Below the pieces are notes generated by a model. That model was not told the DNA's origin. It worked only from the letters and a program-made list of their open reading frames with translations, and made no database searches. Shown here piece after piece: positions 1 through 5,069 of a stretch of DNA of 5,254 nucleotides. This DNA is from Betaproteobacteria bacterium. GTDB lineage: Bacteria; Pseudomonadota; Gammaproteobacteria; Burkholderiales; Burkholderiaceae_E. Within the stretch, counting starts at the first letter, position 1. The number at the start of each line of letters is the position of its first letter. The stretch is taken from contig VGHV01000196.1 of the NCBI GenBank assembly GCA_016868095.1, positions 1 to 5,254 on the forward strand, written 5' to 3'. A program made the translations under genes and the position numbers.

Positions 1-2
1 AG

Positions 3-428
3 CTATTATCTATAAAGAAGAAACAAGCGCGAAATAAGAATTTACTTGAAGCCATAAAACGCCACCTGCGGGGTCTGCATCTAAGCCAACGCGACATCAG
101 ACCTTGCAGATGTCAATATTGTGACAGTTTTTCGGATAGCATGATGCATGCCATGCGTCACACCACCCGATTTAAACGAGCGTCTACAAAGCCCAAGCAT
201 TCGAAGAGACCATTCTGTCAAGTGCTTAGTGCCGCCTTGGTGCAAGGCGCACAAAGCTTGGGCGGGATTTGCCCTAGTCAAATCGCCAAGCATGCCAAGG
301 ACGGTTTGTTGAGCCAAAGACTGTGTATGAACCCAAAGGTATTTGTTTTACCCCGCACTCGGTTGGCTTGGCACGCGTTTACAGACTGGCATGAAATCTG
401 CATCCGTTGCAACACAACTTATCTTTAA
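3..428 (+). CDS. Possible partial hypothetical ORF open at the left edge (doubtful)
   Basis: This stop-free frame enters from the left edge and ends at TAA 426-428, only 24 bases before the ABC receptor gene. If real, it would be the 3' end of a longer gene, or a 95-residue protein from ATG 141, which has no good ribosome binding site. Against it: there is no recognisable domain, many Arg, Lys, His and Cys residues are scattered without pattern, and a strong RNA hairpin lies inside it. I lean towards a chance open frame. Sequence to the left of the window would settle whether it continues. Confidence 0.12.
   Translation, partial: LLSIKKKQARNKNLLEAIKRHLRGLHLSQRDIRPCRCQYCDSFSDSMMHAMRHTTRFKRASTKPKHSKRPFCQVLSAALVQGAQSLGGICPSQIAKHAKDGLLSQRLCMNPKVFVLPRTRLAWHAFTDWHEICIRCNTTYL
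111..126. promoter_or_regulatory. Inverted repeat TGTCA-N6-TGACA, possible operator
   Basis: Two perfect 5-base arms (111-115 and 122-126) flank the spacer ATATTG. The overlapping CAATATTG (114-121) is itself an 8-base palindrome. The size and symmetry resemble binding sites of dimeric helix-turn-helix regulators. It lies about 330 bases before the receptor start, which is far for a direct operator unless the transcript has a long leader. No regulator is assigned. Confidence 0.2.
224..257 (+). other. Strong imperfect stem-loop of unknown role
   Basis: The arms CGCCTTG (233-239) and CAAGGCG (243-249) pair perfectly around a GTG loop. Below a bulged C232, GTG (229-231) pairs with CAC (250-252). 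After an A-A mismatch, GCTT (224-227) pairs with AAGC (254-257). This gives 14 base pairs in 34 bases. No T-run follows in either orientation, so it does not look like an intrinsic terminator. It could be part of an untranslated leader of the ABC operon, a remnant of a dispersed palindromic repeat, or chance. Confidence 0.4.
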
Positions 429-440
429 AAAAATGACTCA

Positions 441-445
441 GGAAG
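441..445 (+). promoter_or_regulatory. Ribosome binding site of the ABC receptor gene
   Basis: GGAAG sits 7 bases before the ATG at 453, which is good Shine-Dalgarno spacing and supports that start. It is the only clear ribosome binding site in the operon. The ATPase and permease genes lack one and probably depend on translational coupling. Confidence 0.6.
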
Positions 446-452
446 CTTCACG

Positions 453-1571
453 ATGAACAGTAGACTCCGCCGAGCAGTCCCCTCTCAAAAACCCGCATTT
501 GTTCTAACAAATAGAACTTCTTCAGCCCTCCAGTTAAGCCGCCGAAGAGGTCTTCAAGCGTTTGCAATCGCAGGCCTGAGCAGCACCTTGGGGATGGGAT
601 CGCCCGCTATGGCGCAAGAAGCAAAAGTCCGCTTTCAACTTGACTGGCGATTCGAAGGCCCTTCTGCGCTGTTTTTGCTACCTGCGGCCAAGGGCTATTT
701 CAAGGCTGCACAACTCGACGTTACCATCGACGCGGGCAACGGCTCGGGTGGCACTGTTACAAGAGTTGCATCAGGCACCTATGATCTTGGCTTCGCTGAC
801 ATGGCAGCGCTTATGGAGTTTCACGCCAACAATCCTGATGCACCGAATAAGCCTGTTGCGGTCATGATGGTCTACAACAATACGCCTGCAGCGGTTATGG
901 CGCTGAAGAAGTCAGGTATCAAGAGTCCGAAGGACCTCAGCGGTAAAAAGCTCGGAGCCCCTGTATTTGATGCAGGACGAAAGGCTTTCCCGGTATTTCA
1001 AAAGGCTAACGCGATCTCCAACGTTCAATGGACGGCGATGGATCCCCCGTTGCGCGAAACCATGCTTGCCCGAGGTGATGTTGATGCAATCACAGGCTTT
1101 TCGTTTACGTCCTTGCTCAATTTAGAAGCGCGCGGAGTTAAGCTGGACGATGTCGTGAGCTTTCCCTACGCCGAGCACGGGGTTAAGTTCTACGGCAACG
1201 CAATCATCGCTTCTGAAAAATTTCTCAAAGAAAATCCCGCAGCCGTCAAGCGCTTTCTTGAAGCCTTTAGCAAGGGGGCCAGGGAGGTCATTGCCAATCC
1301 TGCGGCTGCGATCGAGCATGTTAAGGCCCGCGATGGCATTATCAATGTCGCGCTTGAAACCAGGCGACTAAAGCTTGCGATTGACTCCGTGATCAACAGT
1401 ACCGATGCGCGCTCAGAAGGTTTTGGCCAAGCCCAGGCACCCCGCCTTGCCTTAATGGCAAGCCAGGTTTCAGATGCATTTAACACCAAGACAAGAGTTA
1501 ACGCTTCTGCAATTTGGAGCGGTCAATTTCTTCCTGATGCCAAGACACTCGATATCTTGCCCAAACGATGA
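453..1571 (+). CDS. ABC transporter periplasmic substrate-binding protein, NitT/TauT (NMT1/THI5-like) family
   Basis: This 372-residue receptor captures a small solute in the periplasm and delivers it to the permease encoded two genes downstream. The N-terminus carries a twin-arginine-like motif, SRRRGLQ (residues 29-35), then a hydrophobic stretch (about 36-50) and an AMA cleavage site, with Gln55 as the likely first mature residue. Export by Tat is therefore plausible, although the n-region is long. The mature part follows the type II periplasmic-binding fold of the SsuA/TauA/ThiY group: it opens with FQLDWRFEGP (61-70), has a GNGSGG loop (95-100), a DLGFAD segment (111-116), MDPPLRE (196-202) before the DVDAITGF hinge region (209-216), and a NPAAVKRFLEAF helix (261-272). 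ATG 453 is chosen because GGAAG precedes it and an intact signal follows. The stop overlaps the ATPase start by 4 bases. Substrate is not determinable; sulfonates, nitrate, thiamine pyrimidine precursors or aromatic acids are options from relatives. Confidence 0.9.
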   Translation: MNSRLRRAVPSQKPAFVLTNRTSSALQLSRRRGLQAFAIAGLSSTLGMGSPAMAQEAKVRFQLDWRFEGPSALFLLPAAKGYFKAAQLDVTIDAGNGSGGTVTRVASGTYDLGFADMAALMEFHANNPDAPNKPVAVMMVYNNTPAAVMALKKSGIKSPKDLSGKKLGAPVFDAGRKAFPVFQKANAISNVQWTAMDPPLRETMLARGDVDAITGFSFTSLLNLEARGVKLDDVVSFPYAEHGVKFYGNAIIASEKFLKENPAAVKRFLEAFSKGAREVIANPAAAIEHVKARDGIINVALETRRLKLAIDSVINSTDARSEGFGQAQAPRLALMASQVSDAFNTKTRVNASAIWSGQFLPDAKTLDILPKR

Positions 1572-2374
1572 ATGAGGCTTTTTTAAGTTTCAGAGATGTC
1601 TGGCTAGCGTATTCGCCCCAACTACTTGCCCAAGGGCAGTTTGCGGTCGAAGCTATCGACCTAGAAGTCAAGCAGGGCGAATTTATCGCCATCGTGGGCC
1701 CTTCAGGTTGCGGAAAATCCACGTTCATGAAGCTTGCGACCGGCCTTAAGCCGCCAAGCAAAGGTCGGATCATGGTCGATGGTCAGGCGGTTCAGGGGCC
1801 ACTGAAGATTAGCGGTATGGCCTTTCAAGCGCCATCGCTGCTGCCCTGGCGTAAGACCATCGATAATGTCCTCTTGCCCTTGGAGATCGTCGAGCCGCAC
1901 CGAAGTCGATTTAGACAAGAAAAAGAACGTTATGAGAGCAAGGCGCTCGCTTTGCTCGATGCCGTCGGCCTGAAAGCCTACGCGCACAAGTATCCCTGGC
2001 AGTTGTCGGGCGGTATGCAACAAAGGGTCAGTATTTGCAGGGCATTGATCCATGAACCCAAGATGCTCTTACTTGATGAGCCTTTTGGTGCTCTGGATGC
2101 GTTTACGCGTGAGGACTTGTGGTGCATTCTTCGCGACCTTTGGAGCGATCAGCGCTTTAATGTCATCCTCGTCACCCACGATCTGCGTGAGTCCGTATTC
2201 CTTGCCGACACGGTTTATGTCATGCGCCAAAGTCCCGGACGATTTGTTGCAAAACGTAGCATCGATTTACCGAGGCCACGCGATCTCGAAATGACTTACA
2301 GCGCCCATTTCTCTGAACTTGTCCATGAATTGCGCACGCAAATTGGTGCTGTCCGCACGGTTAGTCCAGCATGA
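1568..2374 (+). CDS. ABC transporter ATP-binding protein, NitT/TauT (SsuB/TauB-like) family
   Basis: This is the cytoplasmic ATPase that powers import, acting as a dimer under the permease. At 268 residues it is normal family length and every catalytic motif is intact: Walker A GPSGCGKST (44-52), Q-loop Gln87 in AFQAPSLLPW, signature LSGGMQQR (146-153), Walker B with MLLLDEP (166-172), D-loop ALD (175-177) and H-loop His204 in VTHD. The LLPW pattern after the Q-loop and DEPFGALD are typical of the SsuB/TauB/NrtD group. The ATG lies in the ATGA overlap with the receptor stop, and the downstream gene begins in the same way, so the three genes are surely co-translated. I see no ribosome binding site, which fits coupling. 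Sequence alone does not show which substrate it serves. Confidence 0.95.
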   Translation: MNEAFLSFRDVWLAYSPQLLAQGQFAVEAIDLEVKQGEFIAIVGPSGCGKSTFMKLATGLKPPSKGRIMVDGQAVQGPLKISGMAFQAPSLLPWRKTIDNVLLPLEIVEPHRSRFRQEKERYESKALALLDAVGLKAYAHKYPWQLSGGMQQRVSICRALIHEPKMLLLDEPFGALDAFTREDLWCILRDLWSDQRFNVILVTHDLRESVFLADTVYVMRQSPGRFVAKRSIDLPRPRDLEMTYSAHFSELVHELRTQIGAVRTVSPA

Positions 2375-3135
2375 GTAGCCCCCATTTTGAGCGGGTATCG
2401 TCCTGGATTTTGCTCATCGTCATCATCATCTTGTGGCAAGCAATTTGTTCCCTGTTTCAGATTTCAGAATTCATCTTTCCTAGTCCCTTAAGAATCTTTG
2501 AACAATTTCTAGAGCACAAGGCAACGATTGCTGCGCATGCATGGCGCACCTTTTGGGTCACCATGGCTGGGTTCGGATTAGCCATCGTGGTAGGTGTTCT
2601 TTTAGGCTTTGCCATCGGTAGTTCGCGGCTGGCCTATGCGGCTGTTTACCCTTTAATGACAGCCTTTAATGCACTACCCAAAGCGGCCTTTGTACCGATT
2701 TTGGTCGTATGGTTTGGGATTGGGATTGGACCCGCGATTCTGACTGCCTTTCTGATTTCTTTTTTCCCAATCATGGTGAATATCGCCACCGGCTTGGCAA
2801 CACTGGAACCCGAACTTGAGGATGTTTTAAGGGTGCTCGGCGCCAAACGATGGGATGTTTTGATCAAAATTGGATTGCCGCGATCGATGCCCTACTTTTT
2901 TGCTTCGCTCAAAGTGGCGATCACCCTCGCCTTTGTAGGAACCACCGTTTCGGAAATGACGGCTGCCAATGAAGGTATCGGTTACTTGCTCATCAGCGCA
3001 GGCTCTGCCATGCAAATGGGCCTGGCCTTTGCCGGACTGGTTGTTGTTGGGGCGATGGCGATGCTGATGTATGAGCTCTTTAGCGTAATCGAGAAGAACA
3101 CCACGGCTTGGGCTCACCGCGGCAGTCAGCATTGA
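2371..3135 (+). CDS. ABC transporter permease, NitT/TauT (SsuC/TauC-like) family
   Basis: This is the inner-membrane channel subunit, 254 residues, probably forming a homodimer. Hydrophobic segments lie at about 12-29, 62-83, 92-116, 119-142, 175-196 and 216-240, giving the six-helix layout of this family. The cytoplasmic coupling loop that docks on the ATPase (EAA loop) is at about 148-170. It reads ELEDVLRVLGAK with the conserved Gly157 and ends IGLP (167-170), so the loop is recognisable although the literal EAA residues are replaced by EDV. The FPSP motif near residue 36 and the ALPKAAFVPILVVWFG segment (101-116) are typical of SsuC/TauC-like permeases. Its start overlaps the ATPase stop by 4 bases. 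The Fur-family regulator begins within or just after its 3' end. Confidence 0.93.
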   Translation: MSSPHFERVSSWILLIVIIILWQAICSLFQISEFIFPSPLRIFEQFLEHKATIAAHAWRTFWVTMAGFGLAIVVGVLLGFAIGSSRLAYAAVYPLMTAFNALPKAAFVPILVVWFGIGIGPAILTAFLISFFPIMVNIATGLATLEPELEDVLRVLGAKRWDVLIKIGLPRSMPYFFASLKVAITLAFVGTTVSEMTAANEGIGYLLISAGSAMQMGLAFAGLVVVGAMAMLMYELFSVIEKNTTAWAHRGSQH

Positions 3136-3152
3136 ATTATCATGACAACACC

Positions 3153-3551
3153 ATGGAGCGTGTTACCAAGCAACGATTAGCCATTCGACAAATCATCAGT
3201 GATTCGCCTCGACCCTTACTTGCCCAGGAAATTCTTGAGCAAGCAAAGCCGATCGTTCCCGCACTAAGTCTTGGAACGGTCTATCGTAATCTGAAGGTGA
3301 TGGTCGAAGAAGGCGAGCTAAAGCCCGTCTTTCTCCCCGGGGAGAACCCGCGCTACGAAGCCTCGGGGCATCACCATCACCACCATTTTCAGTGCCTCAG
3401 TTGCAGGCGAGTGTTTGATATCCACGCCTGCCCTGGAGAATTATCCGATCTGGCACCTCGGGGTTTTGTCGTCGAGGACCACGAACTCACGCTTTACGGC
3501 CGTTGCCTCGATTGCAAGCAGCTCGCAAGCAGCAAACGAGGTACAGCTTAA
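3153..3551 (+). CDS. Fur-family metal-dependent transcriptional regulator
   Basis: This is a 132-residue member of the Fur/Zur/PerR family, DNA-binding repressors that dimerise and sense a metal ion. The N-terminal winged helix (about 1-65) starts with TKQRLAIRQII and contains the hallmark recognition helix SLGTVYRNL (39-47). The C-terminal domain has Glu69, a run of six histidines (73-78), two CxxC pairs (Cys81/Cys84 and Cys118/Cys121) that should form the structural zinc site, and His91 and His110 as further candidate ligands. The usual Gly after the first CxxC is Arg85. Length is short but normal for PerR/Zur types. The ATG at 3153 is chosen because homology begins right there; in-frame TTG codons at 3132 (overlapping the permease stop as TTGA) and 3108 are alternatives, and none has a strong ribosome binding site. 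Its place at the end of the importer operon suggests autoregulation or control of uptake. Metal specificity is not decidable. Confidence 0.9.
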   Translation: MERVTKQRLAIRQIISDSPRPLLAQEILEQAKPIVPALSLGTVYRNLKVMVEEGELKPVFLPGENPRYEASGHHHHHHFQCLSCRRVFDIHACPGELSDLAPRGFVVEDHELTLYGRCLDCKQLASSKRGTA

Positions 3552-3594
3552 TCAAGCCTTGAGCTAACCGCATCAAGCGCCCGTCAGAACATAG

Positions 3595-3619
3595 ATCAAG
3601 CCGAATTAATCAAGCCGAA
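3595..3619. repeat. Short tandem duplication at the original 3' end of the Bug gene
   Basis: ATCAAGCCGAA occurs at 3595-3605 and 3609-3619, a 14-base period across the TAA (3606-3608 read on the minus strand) that would end the unbroken Bug gene. The core ATCAAGCC appears a third time at 3551-3558, at the end of the Fur-family gene. It looks like a small slippage duplication. No hairpin plus T-run that would make a shared terminator is visible between these convergent genes. Confidence 0.4.
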
Positions 3620-4712
3620 GGCCGAGGGTTTTAACGACCTTGCCATAACGGTCAAGCTCAGCACGCAACATCGCAGCAAACTGCTCAGGCGAGTTGCTGA
3701 TCGAATCGGCACCATTGCGCTCCATCAAGGTCTTGAAGTCATCGGTGGCTACGATCTCAACTAGGGTCTAGTTCAATCGGTCGATGATCGGTTTCGGGGA
3801 GCCTGCAGGTACAAAAACGCCCAGCCACAAACTTGCCTCAAAGCCCGGATAACCAAGCTCGGCTACGGTTGGAACCTCCGGCAGTGCGGGTGATCGCTGT
3901 GCTGTGCCCACGGCAAGTGCTCGAACCTTGCCGGCCTTTGCGTTTTGCAAAAGTGCTGGCATCGAACCGAACAAAGCTTGAACTTCATTGCCAATAATGG
4001 CCAGATCAGCCTGTGCGTTACCCTTGTAGGGCACGTGTTGTAGATCGATACCTGCTGCGCCTTTGAGCATTTCCATCGATAAATGCGTGGTTGAACCATT
4101 GCCTGCCGAGGCAAAGTTCATCTTGCCAGGCTCACGCTTGGCAAGCGCCACAAAATCCTTCAGGTTTTGTGCTTCGACCTTTGGATTGACCACCAAGAGA
4201 TAAGGTGTGACTGCAACTAATGACACAGGCACAAAGCTCTTGATTGGATCGTAGGCAAGCTTGCTGTAAACACCCGGTGCAACGGCGTGGGTGCTTGTTG
4301 TGCCAATCGTTAGGGTGTAGCCGTCGGGGGCTGCTTTTGCGGCGGCATCGGCACCAATCGTGCCCCCTGCACCCGCTCTATTTTCTACAATAATTTTCTG
4401 CCCAAGACGCTCACCGAGCTTCGTAGCAACAACCCGCCCGATGATGTCGGTTGATCCGCCCGGTGGAAACCCAACAATCATTCGTATCGGCTTATTGGGA
4501 TAGTCGCTTTGCGCCTGGGCTGGAGCCGAGGCAAGCGTGCCGACCAACTGCGCAAATACAAGGCTCAGTCCAGCTAACAAGCGGTGCACATGCCTTTGGG
4601 GTCCGGATTCAAGTGAACTTGTGGGACCTTGCTTGAATTGTAATTGCCTTGCATTGAAGCAAACTGCACTGCTCGATATGTCATCAAAAGCATCGCGAGT
4701 GAATAGCATCAT
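3606..4712 (-). pseudogene. Bug/TctC-family tripartite tricarboxylate-type receptor, interrupted by an amber codon
   Basis: This is a periplasmic solute receptor of the Bug (TctC) family, which binds carboxylates and similar solutes. The intact part shows IVGFPPGGSTD near the mature N-terminus, VENRAGAGGTIG, DGYTL, and the C-terminal-half signatures MNFASAGNGSTTHL and HVPYKGNAQA. It stops at TAG (3768-3770) after IIDRLN. Past the stop the same frame continues TLVEIVATDDFKTLMERNGA and so on to GLRLD and TAA at 3606-3608, which is the normal family C-terminus. The break is therefore one nonsense codon, most simply CAG (Gln) to TAG, and removes about 53 residues. Two starts are possible. ATG 4712 has a weak GAGA 8 bases upstream but adds 41 odd residues. 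GTG 4589 gives a classic 26-residue signal ending AQA and a full length of 327 residues, the usual family size. No tctA/tctB partner is near. It is probably non-functional unless suppressed. Confidence 0.85.
3768..3770 (-). other. Premature in-frame TAG stop in the Bug-family gene
   Basis: On the minus strand the codons run GAC CGA TTG AAC TAG ACC CTA GTT GAG (D-R-L-N-stop-T-L-V-E). Homologous sequence resumes directly after the stop with no frame change. A single C-to-T change from CAG explains it; AAG or GAG origins are also possible. A sequencing error cannot be excluded from the window alone. Confidence 0.85.
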
Positions 4713-4825
4713 TATCTCATTCTCAAAAGGGTTTTGATTTATTTACTGTAGCAATGCTTACCGCCAGATGCCTACTGCCTTTCGATTGCAAGCAGCCTAG
4801 TGTGTGCGAAACAGCCGCGCATCGT

Positions 4826-4845
4826 TCCGTTATTGAGCCAACGGA
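4826..4845. promoter_or_regulatory. Inverted repeat TCCGTT-N8-AACGGA, possible operator
   Basis: Perfect 6-base arms at 4826-4831 and 4840-4845 flank an 8-base spacer. No T-run follows, so it is not a terminator. Its position between divergent transport genes suits an operator, but the spacing and sequence point to no particular regulator family that I recognise. Confidence 0.2.
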
Positions 4846-5056
4846 TCAACCCTGACTAATCGGGCACCAATGATTTGCCTCGTGCCGTAACGGCTATTTC
4901 TCATGCCAAAGCGCCACTGAGCTAGTATTCGGCGGGCTAACTCGTGCCGCTGTTTGCTAATCAACTATGGGCCAAGCAGTGCAATCGGGCCGTTTTTTTA
5001 ACGCCGAAGTTAGCTTGGCATTCATTAATGTCCAGCGATGGGCAAGCAAAACACTC

Positions 5057-5062
5057 AAGGAG
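5057..5062 (+). promoter_or_regulatory. Ribosome binding site deciding the LivJ-like gene start
   Basis: AAGGAG is a near-perfect Shine-Dalgarno sequence. It is only 1 base from the ATG at 5064 but 7 bases from the in-frame ATG at 5070, so 5070 is the better start. Confidence 0.75.
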
Positions 5063-5069
5063 AATGAGG

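Larger units (their letters stand above)
1..452. other. Region upstream of the ABC operon without a recognised gene
   Basis: No protein family is recognisable on either strand. The plus frame beginning at position 3 has no stop until TAA at 426-428, about 142 codons open to the left edge. Its translation is basic and somewhat Cys-rich, with a C-R-C-Q-Y-C stretch, and resembles nothing I know. The longest internal ATG version starts at 141. A TTG-started minus-strand frame (81-317) overlaps it, so at most one can be real. The first 60 bases are AT-rich. An inverted repeat at 111-126 and a hairpin at 224-257 are listed separately. The promoter of the downstream operon should lie here, but I find no convincing paired -35 and -10 hexamers. 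Confidence 0.5.
4713..5069. other. Divergent intergenic region between the Bug pseudogene and the LivJ-like gene
   Basis: No coding sequence is supported here. The spacer must hold promoters for both diverging genes, but I see no clear hexamer pairs. It contains an inverted repeat (4826-4845), a small palindrome GCCGT-A-ACGGC (4884-4894), a 9-base direct repeat CTCGTGCCG (4879-4887 and 4941-4949), and seven Ts at 4993-4999. The Ts are preceded only by a weak GGCC/GGCC pairing (4970-4973 with 4988-4991, 14-base loop). These are candidate regulatory elements without an assigned factor. Confidence 0.5.

Noticed and set aside
81..317. Minus-strand 78-codon frame
   Set aside because: TTG start, no ribosome binding site, no recognisable family, and it overlaps another doubtful frame.
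368..383. TTGGCACG resembling the -24 element of a sigma-54 promoter before the ABC operon
   Set aside because: The -12 GC at the required spacing is absent (CA instead), so the pair does not fit the consensus.
406..413. GTTGCAAC palindrome as a Fur or Zur operator before the operon
   Set aside because: Symmetry does not extend beyond 8 bases, and it does not resemble known Fur or Zur boxes.
1..452. Thiamine (TPP) riboswitch, considered because the receptor is NMT1/THI5-like
   Set aside because: The conserved CTGAGA and downstream THI-box segments are not present.
1703..2053. Long minus-strand frames inside the ABC ATPase and receptor genes
   Set aside because: They are antisense to genes with complete catalytic or fold motifs and show no family features of their own.
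3768..3770. TAG read as pyrrolysine or another programmed recoding
   Set aside because: Bug receptors have no known recoded residue and nothing in the window suggests recoding machinery; a simple nonsense mutation explains it better.
4903..4920. GCGCCACTGAG resembling part of a cobalamin riboswitch
   Set aside because: Only the GCCACTG string matches; the B12 box and the other conserved segments are missing.
4968..4983. GG-N10-GC arrangement resembling a sigma-54 promoter before the LivJ-like gene
   Set aside because: Only the minimal GG and GC agree; the surrounding TGGCAC and TTGC bases do not match.
4970..4999. Intrinsic terminator with seven Ts
   Set aside because: The only stem is 4 base pairs with a 14-base loop, and no plus-strand gene lies upstream to terminate.
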